NCBI GenBank assembly: GCA_009840635.1
Contig: VXNL01000094.1
Location: 62,001-126,000, forward strand
Length of the DNA: 64,000 bases
Source: Acidobacteriota bacterium
GTDB taxonomy: Bacteria; Acidobacteriota; Vicinamibacteria; Marinacidobacterales; Marinacidobacteraceae
Reading direction: 5' to 3'
In this document: positions 34,901 through 42,915 of the stretch, in pieces
Layout of the letters: each line of letters opens with the position of its first letter
Numbering within the stretch: position 1 is the stretch's first letter
Notes under the pieces: model-generated
The model's input: only the letters and a program-made list of their open reading frames with translations
The model's database searches: none
What the model was told of the DNA's origin: nothing
Program-made: the position numbers and the translations under genes

Positions 34901-35140
34901 GAGCCCGGAACCGAGGCCCTTGAATCCCTCCCCCAGGCCGTCGATCGCCCCCAGGAACAGGACGAAGAGCAGAACCAGTCCCGCGAAGCGCGGCAACTGG
35001 GCGAACCGGCTCCCGCCGGCCTCGCGTCCGGGTTCCATCATGCCGCCCCCCGACGGATTCCCGGTGCGGGAGGGGGCAGCGAATCCACCGGGCAACCGGA
35101 AGGCTCCGCGCCGGCGTTTCGCTTCGTCATGGATGACTGA
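31946..35140 (+). CDS. GspE/PilB-type secretion ATPase; frame continues 1.3 kb past the domain end
   Basis: ATPase that powers type II secretion or type IV pilus assembly. Recognisable protein occupies roughly residues 1-630 (to about 33830). T2SSE N-domain (LPPPRHEAALVAEGILSEED, NPFDRGAIADLERYLG); ATPase core with Walker A GPTGSAKTTTLYSVL (Ala in place of the usual second Gly), Asp box MVGEIRDAETAEMAVQAA, His box STLHTNDA; a tetracysteine zinc site (CRGCGRE, CARCRDTGYQGRRAVFEI); and end block TTVTEVIRVTG. A stop would be expected soon after, but none occurs in frame until 35138-35140. The last 430 or so codons therefore read antisense through the Na/Pi cotransporter gene and are Arg/Asp/Pro-rich without a recognised domain. 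A frameshift near 33800-33870 is the simplest explanation. Other secretion genes are absent from the window. Confidence 0.8.
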   Translation: MEVSKLLHDERPATGLPAVARDRPAADPVPPGGADKSLVPASAHPGPRAVPNPIPGLLTLLRRQGRIPAAMASRAGALERLPPPRHEAALVAEGILSEEDIAQAVAQDAGLPFRAINPLELNPEVVTGALPAPFARRHTICALARDARTLTVAVANPFDRGAIADLERYLGVRVQVVVATRSDIEGINGSLYNLRTSLRAAETELTHDHGEHADPPAADQEFVSGSEAAGDLEPTTRPVVAALDSILHQAFEHRASDIHLEPKRDHALVRFRVDGVLRTMHSFPRIVYLAVVSRLKMLSGLDIAEKRRPQDGRIKRIESEKEIELRVSTLPTVFGEKAVLRVFDPAALVSSLEQLRLAEDEEQRLRQMLSRREGLLLVTGPTGSAKTTTLYSVLRHVATPEVNVVTIEDPVELVFPPLSQVQVNPRIRFSFAAAIRSVLRQDPDILMVGEIRDAETAEMAVQAALTGHLVLSTLHTNDAPGAITRLADLGVPRFLIGTTLVGVVAQRLVRTICRGCGRETTVSTGEAETLSAREVAGRAVRVGTGCARCRDTGYQGRRAVFEILPIDSLAAAEILGGCTAEDLTRSARRRGVRSLRQAAVRLLLQGETTVTEVIRVTGAGADPGLFGDLPEPPATAHRPRAGSETERPADQQEQRRDPVEHHDHVADRETPVRDRDVRKPARRGERDLPDPGNRVDHQDPDQVEQEVDDRQLEPPVGVGAGSRERGKESRNRRSHVGAEGDRKSVVEEQEPGSRERDQHRSGDRAGLDENGDDGPRSHGQDCVTAEHPVEDSLAPARGNALQGADEQPEGHDQQHDRDDGQERGSRLVGAGHEACEPLDRYGNQLDDALEGTLVVDAGSEQTPELRGNRAGEARQEPRRDFERQEDGHRDQVEHVVAGGHLEGPPQFLPVPQVSERGDRVGDRGADVGAHHHGDGVFERQRGLGGGDQSHDQRTRDRGTLDQRRGQDPDDESHEGVRRSLEEAVEEPGTEALESLPQAVDRPQEQDEEQNQSREARQLGEPAPAGLASGFHHAAPRRIPGAGGGSESTGQPEGSAPAFRFVMDD
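33872..35041 (-). CDS. Na/Pi cotransporter family protein
   Basis: A 389-residue membrane protein with two inverted-topology halves, each with the PNaS signature: TTLVQSSSVTSSLIVGL and GANIGTTVTN in the first half (about 70-120), VTVLVQSSSITTSMLVPLAG and GANVGTTVTAFLAALA in the second (about 265-320). It is expected to couple sodium to phosphate uptake or efflux. No PhoU-like C-terminal domain is present. ATG at 35041 is preferred over the TTG at 35095, which would add 18 residues of low-complexity sequence. The plus-strand frame of the secretion ATPase gene runs through it in antisense. Confidence 0.9.
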   Translation of the reverse strand: MMEPGREAGGSRFAQLPRFAGLVLLFVLFLGAIDGLGEGFKGLGSGLLDGFFQASANPFVGLIIGILATTLVQSSSVTSSLIVGLVAAPESPLPFEHAIPMVMGANIGTTVTNSIAALGHLRDGKELRRAFEVATCHDMFNLIAVAILLPLEIATGFLARLSGAVSAQFGGLLGTGIDYESPLKGIIELVPIPIQWFTGLVTGSDEAAAALLAVISVVLLVVALGLLVRTLKSISAGRGEAVLHRVLGRHAVLAMGAGAVVTVLVQSSSITTSMLVPLAGAGLLLLDDAFPVTLGANVGTTVTAFLAALAASGPNAHWGFQLAVVHLLFNLVGILMVYPVSRIRQVPLAAARRLADIAVANRSLAVGYVIVVFYGIPALLLLISRALGF

Positions 35141-35238
35141 GCGCGGAGCAGAGCGCGGCGGACACTGCCCGCGGAGGGTAGCGGCCCCGGTCTGTCCGGA
35201 ATGTTACAAATCGGTAGGAAATTCGTCCCGCGGGAGTC

Positions 35239-36771
<1,533 letters not shown>

Positions 36772-36908
36772 GAACGGTGGCCTCCTTGGTCAGGTCCTGG
36801 TGTCACCGGCGCACTGGGAAACGAATTTAACGCGGGTGGACCGATCGGGTTCCACCGCTGGCCGATCGGCGGGCCCCGGCGCAGACCACGGGCGGCCCCC
36901 GCCGGTTG
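36772..36908. other. Divergent upstream region between DegP-type and barrel genes
   Basis: 195-bp divergent gap (with 36909-36966). Apart from the sigma-54 promoter at 36909 it holds a GC-rich imperfect palindrome (GACCGATCGGG ... GGCCGATCGGCGGG, about 36839-36877) that could be an activator site; this is speculative. No open frame of note. Confidence 0.35.
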
Positions 36909-36923
36909 TGGCACAGGCATTGC
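36909..36923 (+). promoter_or_regulatory. Sigma-54 (-24/-12) promoter
   Basis: TGGCAC (36909-36914), five bases, then TTGC (36920-36923) matches the sigma-54 consensus TGGCAC-N5-TTGC exactly in the invariant GG and GC and in spacing. It faces the barrel gene starting at 36967, giving a leader of roughly 30 bases. No obvious activator-binding palindrome was identified upstream. Confidence 0.72.
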
Positions 36924-36966
36924 GGAAAAGACCGAGCGCGACCAACCCCCTGGAAAGGAGTTCGCC

Positions 36967-37725
36967 ATGACCCGCACGCGGCACATCCTGATGACCCTGC
37001 TGGCAACGGTCTGCTTCGCCGCCGCCACGGCGGCGGAGTCCGGGCAGCCTCCCCGCCGGGGGCCGTATCCGGACGCCTCGCAACGGAGCGTGCGCGACAC
37101 GCGCTTTGCCTTCTCGACCTACGGCGGATTCCGGGTGCTGAACGTGACGAGCGATCTCTTCGCCGCCAACGAGTTCGACTTCGGGATCACCGACGATGAT
37201 TTCCGGACCGGCAGCTTCGGCTTCGAGTTCGACTTCGCCGTCCTGCCTCGGGTGGACGTCTCGATCGGCATCGACAACGGAAACGCCGAGACCTACGGGT
37301 CCTACCTCGACCTCGTGTACGAAGACGGAGGAGAGATCGAACACTCGGCGCGGCTGGCCCTGACCGACCTGAGCCTCGGCGTGCGGCTGCGGCTGCTCGG
37401 CGGCGCGGCGCGGGTACGCCCCTACCTGGTCGGCGGCTTTACCGGGGTCTACTACCGGTACACCGAAATCGGCGATTTCGTGGACTTCGAGACCGCGGAC
37501 ATCTACTACGACGTGTTCGAGGAGACGTCGTTCCTGCCCGGTTTCTTCGCCGGCGCGGGCGCCGACGTTGCGGTCGTGCGGTTTCGTGACAGCGGCAGCC
37601 TCGATCTCTTCGGCGAGTTCCGCTACGTCCGGTCCGAGGGCGAGCACACGGAGGGGTTCGACGGCTTCGGCGCCCTCCAGCTCAACCGGTCGGGCGGCCT
37701 CTTCGGCTTGCGGATCCGGTGGTAG
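36967..37725 (+). CDS. Outer-membrane beta-barrel protein, first of tandem pair
   Basis: A 252-residue exported protein: signal peptide MTRTRHILMTLLATVCFAAA cleaved near ATAAE, a short Pro/Arg-rich linker, then alternating hydrophobic/aromatic strands (FAFSTYGGFRVLNVTSD, FGFEFDFAVLPRVDVSIGID, YLDLVYEDGGEIEHSARLAL, FFAGAGADVAVVRF) ending in GLFGLRIRW, with the terminal aromatic residue recognised by BamA. It resembles small OmpW/OprF-like 8-10 strand barrels but I cannot name the family. The ATG follows GGAAAGGAG. It and the next gene are paralogues of equal length. Confidence 0.8.
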   Translation: MTRTRHILMTLLATVCFAAATAAESGQPPRRGPYPDASQRSVRDTRFAFSTYGGFRVLNVTSDLFAANEFDFGITDDDFRTGSFGFEFDFAVLPRVDVSIGIDNGNAETYGSYLDLVYEDGGEIEHSARLALTDLSLGVRLRLLGGAARVRPYLVGGFTGVYYRYTEIGDFVDFETADIYYDVFEETSFLPGFFAGAGADVAVVRFRDSGSLDLFGEFRYVRSEGEHTEGFDGFGALQLNRSGGLFGLRIRW

Positions 37726-37796
37726 CGGTCCCTGACCCGGAAGAACCGGCCCTCGCCGGCGTCGGCATAATCGGCGCCTCCGAAAGGACCACCGCC

Positions 37797-38555
37797 ATGA
37801 CCCGCTTCCGCCGAATCGTGACCTGCCTGATCGCGGCCACGTGTCTCGCGACGGGAGCCGTCGCCGAAGAGAAACCACAGCCCCCGCGCGGCGCCCGGGA
37901 CCCCGACCGTGCGCGGCCCGCCGGCGCGCGGCCCCGCTACGGTTTCTCGGCGTTCGGCGGGTTTCGTGCGCTCCAGGTGGACAGCCGGCTCTTTGACGCC
38001 AACGAGGTGGAGTTCGGCCTCACGGAGGACGATTTCCGATCGGGGCGCCTGGGGTTCGAACTGGACTACGCGCTACTGCCCATGCTGGAGATCGTCGTCG
38101 GGTTCGACACCGGCGAGGCGGAGACCGACGGGAACTACCTGGACCTGGTCTACGAAGATGGGTCCGAGATCGAACACTCGGCCCGGCTGAGGCTGACGGA
38201 CTACACGATCGGCGTCCGGGTCCGCCCCTTCCGGCTGGGACGCGCGAGTCCCTACGTCGTGTTCGGCGTGGCCCGGACGTCCTACGACTATTTCGAAGAG
38301 GGCGAATTCGTGAACTTCGAGAACTTCGACATCTACTACGACGAACTCGAGGAACGCGTGTCCTTCACGGGGTTCTTCGCCGGGGCGGGGTTCGATTTCG
38401 CGGTGGTCCGGATGCCCTTCGGGCGGCGATTGGATGTCTTCGGCGAGTTCCGCTACGCCCGTGGCGAAGGCGGGCACCGGGACGAGTTCGCCGACTTCGG
38501 CGACCTCGGCGTGGCCCGCCTGGGCGCCCTTTTCGGTATTCGCGTCCGCTTCTAG
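37797..38555 (+). CDS. Outer-membrane beta-barrel protein, second of tandem pair
   Basis: A 252-residue paralogue of the preceding gene, exactly the same length: signal peptide MTRFRRIVTCLIAATCLATG cleaved near AVAEE, then YGFSAFGGFRALQVDSRLFD, the shared YLDLVYEDGSEIEHSARLRLTD block, EGEFVNFENFDIYYDELEE, FFAGAGFDFAVVR and a C-terminal ALFGIRVRF with the terminal Phe of outer-membrane proteins. CGAAAGGACC upstream can serve as ribosome site. No separate promoter was seen in the 71-base gap, so it may share the sigma-54 transcript. Function unknown. Confidence 0.8.
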   Translation: MTRFRRIVTCLIAATCLATGAVAEEKPQPPRGARDPDRARPAGARPRYGFSAFGGFRALQVDSRLFDANEVEFGLTEDDFRSGRLGFELDYALLPMLEIVVGFDTGEAETDGNYLDLVYEDGSEIEHSARLRLTDYTIGVRVRPFRLGRASPYVVFGVARTSYDYFEEGEFVNFENFDIYYDELEERVSFTGFFAGAGFDFAVVRMPFGRRLDVFGEFRYARGEGGHRDEFADFGDLGVARLGALFGIRVRF

Positions 38556-38558
38556 CGG

Positions 38559-39395
38559 TCAACCCCCGCCGGGAGACCCGGCGGGTCCTGCCGCGCACCC
38601 CCCGGCCCTCGCTTCGGCGAGGATCTCCAGGAGGGCGGGATGCAGCAGCCCGTTCGACACGGCGATGTTCGGCCCGCCGTTGGTGAACGGCCGACCTTCG
38701 AAGTCCGAGACGACCCCGCCGGCTTCCCGCACGATCACCTCGCCGGCGGCGGTGTCCCAGGCCCTCAGCGTCTCCTCCCAGAACGCGTCGAGGCGTCCGG
38801 CGGCCACGCAGCACAGATCCAGGGCTGCCGAGCCGGCGCGGCGCACCGCCCGCACCCGCCGCATGACGCGGACGAACAGGTCCAGCGCCCGGTCCATCGC
38901 CTCCGAGGAATAGGGAAACCCGGTGGCCAGCAGCGCGTGTTGCATGTCCGCAGTCGGCGAGACCCGGATCGGAACGCCGTTCAGGTGCGCTCCGAGGCCC
39001 GCCTCGGCGGTGAACAGCTCTTCGCGGAGGGGATCGAGGACCGCACCCGCCACGACCTCCCCGCCTTCTTCATACGCAATGGACACGGCGAACACCGGGA
39101 ACCCGTGGGCGAAGTTGGTGGTCCCGTCCAACGGATCGACGATGAAGCGGCACCCGGTTCTCGAACCAGCGACCACACCGCGCTCCTCCGCCAGGATGGG
39201 CACGGCGGGCTGCAGCCGCTGCAGGCACTCGACGATTGAGGTCTCGGCAGCGTGATCCACCGCCGTCACCAGGTCGATCGGGCCCTTGAGATCGATCCCG
39301 AAGCCGCGCTCCCCACGGGCGCGATGGGCCTTCCGGACGACCGCGGCCCCGGCTTCCGCCGCTTCGACGCAGGCCCGGGCAGCGGCGCTCCTCAC
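38559..39395 (-). CDS. suhB: Inositol monophosphatase family protein
   Basis: Mg-dependent phosphatase of the inositol monophosphatase/SuhB family, 278 residues. Metal-site motifs are visible: the acidic LAEERG (about 94), FIVDPLDGTTNFAHGFP (about 107-123) and WDTAAGEVIVREAGG (about 222). The SuhB assignment within the IMP family (versus inositol phosphatase, CysQ or histidinol phosphatase) rests on overall similarity and is not certain. The GTG start overlaps the stop of the RsbW-like gene (GTGA), and it converges with the barrel pair, three bases from their end. Confidence 0.87.
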   Translation of the reverse strand: MRSAAARACVEAAEAGAAVVRKAHRARGERGFGIDLKGPIDLVTAVDHAAETSIVECLQRLQPAVPILAEERGVVAGSRTGCRFIVDPLDGTTNFAHGFPVFAVSIAYEEGGEVVAGAVLDPLREELFTAEAGLGAHLNGVPIRVSPTADMQHALLATGFPYSSEAMDRALDLFVRVMRRVRAVRRAGSAALDLCCVAAGRLDAFWEETLRAWDTAAGEVIVREAGGVVSDFEGRPFTNGGPNIAVSNGLLHPALLEILAEARAGGCAAGPAGSPGGG

Positions 39396-39847
39396 GGTGT
39401 CCGGGGCCCCTGCCGCTGAACCAGCACGACGCGCGTTCCGCCGCGGTCGGTGCGGGTCCAGGTCACCCCGTCCATGAACTGGCGCATGAAGAAGATGCCG
39501 CGCCCGCTGTCCTTGAGCAGGTTGTCCTCCAGCAGAGGATCCGGCACCTCGGCCGTGTCGAAACCCTCACCCTCGTCCTCCACGGCGATCCGGACCGCGG
39601 GACCGCTGCCGCCGCCGTCACGGGTCTCGATCTGAATCCGCAGACGCTTCGCGGGATCCATACGGTTTCCGTGACGCATCCCGTTGGTGACCGCCTCCCG
39701 GACCGCCGCCCCCATCCAGTGTGTGGCGTCCGGCTCGTAGCCGCACTGGGCGCAATGACGTTCGAAGACTCCCAACACGACCTCAACCCATTCGATCCGG
39801 GTCTCGACGTCGAGCCGAACCGTCACGGGCTCGCTTTCCGGGCTCAC
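39392..39847 (-). CDS. RsbW-like anti-sigma factor serine kinase / HATPase
   Basis: A 151-residue single GHKL ATPase domain of the RsbW/SpoIIAB type. The N-box is MGAAVREAVTNGMRHGNR (about 45-62), the G1 box VEDEGEGFD (about 89) and the G2 box SGRGIFFMRQFMD (about 113). Such proteins sequester a sigma factor and phosphorylate a STAS antagonist. A STAS protein with the phosphorylatable Ser is encoded at 49189-49536, 10 kb away, so the two could form a partner switch. No sigma factor gene is in the window. It is wedged between RNase G and suhB with four-base overlaps on both sides. Confidence 0.87.
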   Translation of the reverse strand: MSPESEPVTVRLDVETRIEWVEVVLGVFERHCAQCGYEPDATHWMGAAVREAVTNGMRHGNRMDPAKRLRIQIETRDGGGSGPAVRIAVEDEGEGFDTAEVPDPLLEDNLLKDSGRGIFFMRQFMDGVTWTRTDRGGTRVVLVQRQGPRTP

Positions 39848-41445
39848 GCGGACTTCAGGCTCGGTTCCGGAACGGCCGCGTCGGACAGGAACTCACCGGT
39901 AGCTCCGGTCTCGGCGCCGCCATCGCGCTCCACCGATCCCGGAACGAGCTCGAACTGCGGCTCCGGCAGCGCCGGCGCGTCTTCGATCGCCACCGGTCCG
40001 GCGACCACCGTCCGGATCTCGGGCAGGACAGCGGACCGGCGAATCGCCGACGCCACGGATGGCGCGGCACGGATCACGAGTCCGGCGGTGAACTCTCCCG
40101 ACTTCTTCTGGGCGCGGACCAGCACATCCTGGCAAACGGCGCCCAGCGACCGCACCCGGCCGGATCCACGGCACGCCGGACAGGAAGCCAGCAGCGCGGA
40201 CTCGAGCGAGGGACGCTCGCGTTTGCGGGTAACGATGACGAGCCCGGCCCTCGATTCGGGCGGCGCGACCCGGGTGAAGGCCGGGTCCCGGCGCAGTTCG
40301 GCCTGCAGGGTCCGGAACACGCGGTCCCGGTTCCGGCCCTCCTTCATGTCGATGAAATCGATCACGATGATCCCGCCAAGTCCGCGCAACCGGAGCTGGC
40401 GCGCGGTCTCCACCGCCGCCTCGAGATTGGTGACGGTGTTCGTTTCGTCGCGCTCCCCGGTGTCTCCGGTGAAGCTGCCGGTGTTCACGTCCACGGCCAC
40501 GAGGGCTTCCGTCTGATCGATGATGATCGACCCACCGGACGGGAGACGCACCCGGCGCCGGGTCGCCTGCTCGAAGGCCACCTCGACCCCGTATTCCTCG
40601 AAGATCGGGTAGTTCCGTGAGTAGAGCCGAACCTTGTGCTCCATTCCCGGAAGGAACTGGCGGATGAAGTTCACCATGCGTCCGTAGAGAGTCTCGCTGT
40701 CCACCCGGATGACGCTGAATCCCGAGGAGAGCACGTCCCGGATGTAGCGGAACACCATCGGCACCTCGGCCCGGAGACAGGCCGGCGGACCCGAGAGACT
40801 CTCTTTCCGGATCTCCGTCCAATCGGCCTCGAGGCGCGTGATGTCCGCGGAAAGCGTCTCCTCGTCGCGCTGCTCCGCGGTGGAACGTGCGACCCACTCT
40901 CCTTTCAGCGTGCTCCGGCGCTCGACCAGCGCCGCGATGCGGAGCTGTTCCCGCGGTCCCGCCGTGGCCCTCGAGGTGATGACCCCGGTGGGCGCGAGCG
41001 GCCGAAAATCGAAGAACCGCCCCTGGAGATTGAGATCGCAACTGACCTTGTAACCCTTGGGCCCGAGCGGCTCACGGACGACCTGCACCAGCACGGGCTG
41101 TCCGGCGCGCAGCATGTTCTCGAGCCGGAGTCCGGAGGCTCCGGACCCGCTCCCGCCTCCGGCGCCGTCTGCGTCGGCTTCCGGCACGCGGCCTTCTTCC
41201 CGCCAGGCGTCCAGCGCTCCCTGCGGAATCTGATCGATCTGGAGGAACGCGTTGCGGTGCAGTCCGATGTCCAGGAAGGCCGCCTGGGTGCTGGGCACCA
41301 CCCGCTGCACCCGTCCCCGGTAGATCCCGTGCAACACGCTCTGCTCGGAGCGGTGTTCGACACCGAGTTCCACCACCACCCCATCCTCGAGGAGAGCCAT
41401 TCGGGTCTCGCCCGGAAGGCTGGTGACGATCAGCTCTCGATACAC
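39844..41445 (-). CDS. rng: Ribonuclease G (Rne/Rng family)
   Basis: Endoribonuclease for rRNA 5' processing and mRNA decay. The 533 residues contain the S1 domain (about 30-130: YRGRVQRVVPSTQAAFLDIG, with an inserted Gly/Ser/Asp-rich loop), the 5'-sensor/RNase H-like region, catalytic Asp residues in ALVAVDVNTGS (about 316) and IIVIDFIDMKEG (about 361), and the Zn-link CPACRGSG (about 421). It lacks the long C-terminal scaffold of RNase E, hence RNase G type. The GTG start VYRELIVTSLPGETRMALLE is that of the family. Its stop overlaps the RsbW-like gene (GTGA). Confidence 0.94.
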   Translation of the reverse strand: MYRELIVTSLPGETRMALLEDGVVVELGVEHRSEQSVLHGIYRGRVQRVVPSTQAAFLDIGLHRNAFLQIDQIPQGALDAWREEGRVPEADADGAGGGSGSGASGLRLENMLRAGQPVLVQVVREPLGPKGYKVSCDLNLQGRFFDFRPLAPTGVITSRATAGPREQLRIAALVERRSTLKGEWVARSTAEQRDEETLSADITRLEADWTEIRKESLSGPPACLRAEVPMVFRYIRDVLSSGFSVIRVDSETLYGRMVNFIRQFLPGMEHKVRLYSRNYPIFEEYGVEVAFEQATRRRVRLPSGGSIIIDQTEALVAVDVNTGSFTGDTGERDETNTVTNLEAAVETARQLRLRGLGGIIVIDFIDMKEGRNRDRVFRTLQAELRRDPAFTRVAPPESRAGLVIVTRKRERPSLESALLASCPACRGSGRVRSLGAVCQDVLVRAQKKSGEFTAGLVIRAAPSVASAIRRSAVLPEIRTVVAGPVAIEDAPALPEPQFELVPGSVERDGGAETGATGEFLSDAAVPEPSLKSA

Positions 41446-41540
41446 AGAACTACAGGCATGGGCGGCGGGGCGTTCGCCGAAACCGTAGCACGGAAGCCGG
41501 CCGTTCCCCCCCGCTCGGAGCGCTTGCCCGCGGCCCGCGC

Positions 41541-41566
41541 GTGCCGGCCTGGAGGCCGGCGTTCCC
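41541..41566 (+). repeat. REP-like GC palindrome, copy 3
   Basis: GTGCCGGCCTGGAGGCCGGC followed by GTTCCC fits the shared consensus. It lies in the 338-bp gap between rodA and rng, 36 bases before the inverted-repeat element. Confidence 0.7.
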
Positions 41567-41601
41567 CGTGGATCTGCGCCGCATTCTGCGGCGCACGCGG
41601 G

Positions 41602-41786
41602 TAGCAGCCTGTGGTGAAACCCACGTGAGCGCCGAGACGGGCGAGGCGCCCGGCTGACAAGGCGCGTGAGGGAGGAATACCGGGTGTATTTCGACCGAAA
41701 CGCAACGCAGAGCGCCTCGCAGAGGCGCGGTTCAGACGGGATGCATCGCCCGTCGAACGCCGCGTGGGTTTCGCCACAGGCTGCTA
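41602..41786. mobile_element. 185-bp MITE-like element with long imperfect terminal inverted repeats
   Basis: The outer 26 bases of each end are reverse complements with 24 of 26 matches: 41602-41627 (TAGCAGCCTGTGG...) and 41761-41786 (...CCACAGGCTGCTA). A second inverted pair lies inside (41636-41657 against 41732-41754, around GACGGGCGA/TCGCCCGTC), and near the centre GCGCCTC-GCA-GAGGCGC (41712-41728) forms a perfect hairpin. No open frame of note is inside, so it looks like a non-autonomous element or a long structured RNA hairpin. The right end, read on the minus strand, starts TAG, which is the rodA stop codon. No target-site duplication beyond GG on both sides is evident. Confidence 0.75.
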
Positions 41787-42887
41787 GGTAAGGAAATTGC
41801 GCCGCCGCACCGAGGCGGCCAACCCGATGGCCGCCGCGGCGATCAGCAGCGAGTTGCCCCCGTAGCTCATGAACGGCAGGGGGAATCCCTTGATGGGGAC
41901 GATCCCCGCCACCATCGCGATGTTGTAGAGCGCCTGGAGATGGAGCATCAGAAAGAAGCCGCCCACCATGAAGGCGCCGGTCGGATCCTTGTTCTCGACT
42001 GCTTCCACGGCGATCTGAAGGAGGCGCAGGCCGAGGACCAGGTAGAGCGCGAGCACGACGACCACACCCAGGAACCCGAACTCCTCGGCAAGCACCGCGA
42101 ACACGAAGTCGGTGTGAGGAGCCGGAAGGAACTGGAGGCTGGTCTGCGGACCCTGGAGCCAACCGGTCCCGAAGAGGCCTCCCGAGCCGACCGCGATGGA
42201 AGCCTGCAACGTCTGATATCCCGCCCCCAACGGATCGCTCTCCGGGTTCAGGAAGGAGAGGATCCGGGTTCGCTGGTAGTCACGCAGGCCGAACGCCCAG
42301 ATCAGCGGCAGGGCCAGGACGGCGCTGCCGCCGGCGGCCAGCATCCATTTGCGGGAGATCGTCACGCCGCTGAAGAACACCATCCCGACCCCGATGCCGA
42401 ACAGGATCGCCGCGCTCCCGAGATCGGGCTGCGCGGCCACCGCCAGCACGAGGGCGCCGGACGCCGCGATCCAGCCGACCGTGGCGCGGCGGCTCAGGGG
42501 CTCGTGCCGGGAGCGGGCGATCAGATGGGCCAGCAGGAGCACCAGCGAGATCTTCGCCAGCTCGCCGGGTTGCACCGTCAGGGTGCCCACCTCGAGCCAC
42601 CGGCGGGTTCCCGCCCGGAGGGCGCCGGAAGTGATGGCGATCGCGCTGAGGCCGAGCGCCACCAGAAACAGCACCGGCGACAGCCGAGCCAGCTGGCGAT
42701 GATCCGTGTGGTACGCCACGACTCCGACCCCGAGAGCAAGCCCGAGCCGAATCAGATGGGCCCCGAGGGTGGCCCCGGAAGCGACTCCCCGCAGGGCGCT
42801 CTCCAGCAGCAGCAGCGCGATCGCGACCAGGAGCCCCACACAGACGAGTAGCACCCGGTCCACGCCCTCGCGCGCTCTCAGTTCCAT
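41784..42887 (-). CDS. rodA: Rod shape-determining protein RodA
   Basis: SEDS-family peptidoglycan polymerase of the elongasome. The 367 residues contain about ten membrane segments and the RodA/FtsW landmarks: TRRWLEVGTLTVQPGELAKISLVLLLA (about 113), QPDLGSAAILF (about 158), the catalytic-region LNPESDPLGAGYQTLQASIAVGSGG, FVFAVLAEEFGF, and the C-terminal PFMSYGGNSLL. ATG at 42887 gives the right N-terminus. The stop codon TAG is the first triplet of the 185-bp inverted-repeat element, so the last residues (RRRNFLT) may have been reshaped by its arrival. Last gene of mreBCD-mrdA-rodA. Confidence 0.95.
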   Translation of the reverse strand: MELRAREGVDRVLLVCVGLLVAIALLLLESALRGVASGATLGAHLIRLGLALGVGVVAYHTDHRQLARLSPVLFLVALGLSAIAITSGALRAGTRRWLEVGTLTVQPGELAKISLVLLLAHLIARSRHEPLSRRATVGWIAASGALVLAVAAQPDLGSAAILFGIGVGMVFFSGVTISRKWMLAAGGSAVLALPLIWAFGLRDYQRTRILSFLNPESDPLGAGYQTLQASIAVGSGGLFGTGWLQGPQTSLQFLPAPHTDFVFAVLAEEFGFLGVVVVLALYLVLGLRLLQIAVEAVENKDPTGAFMVGGFFLMLHLQALYNIAMVAGIVPIKGFPLPFMSYGGNSLLIAAAAIGLAASVRRRNFLT

Positions 42888-42915
42888 GGTGCGTACCTCT
42901 CGGGACGGGAATGGC

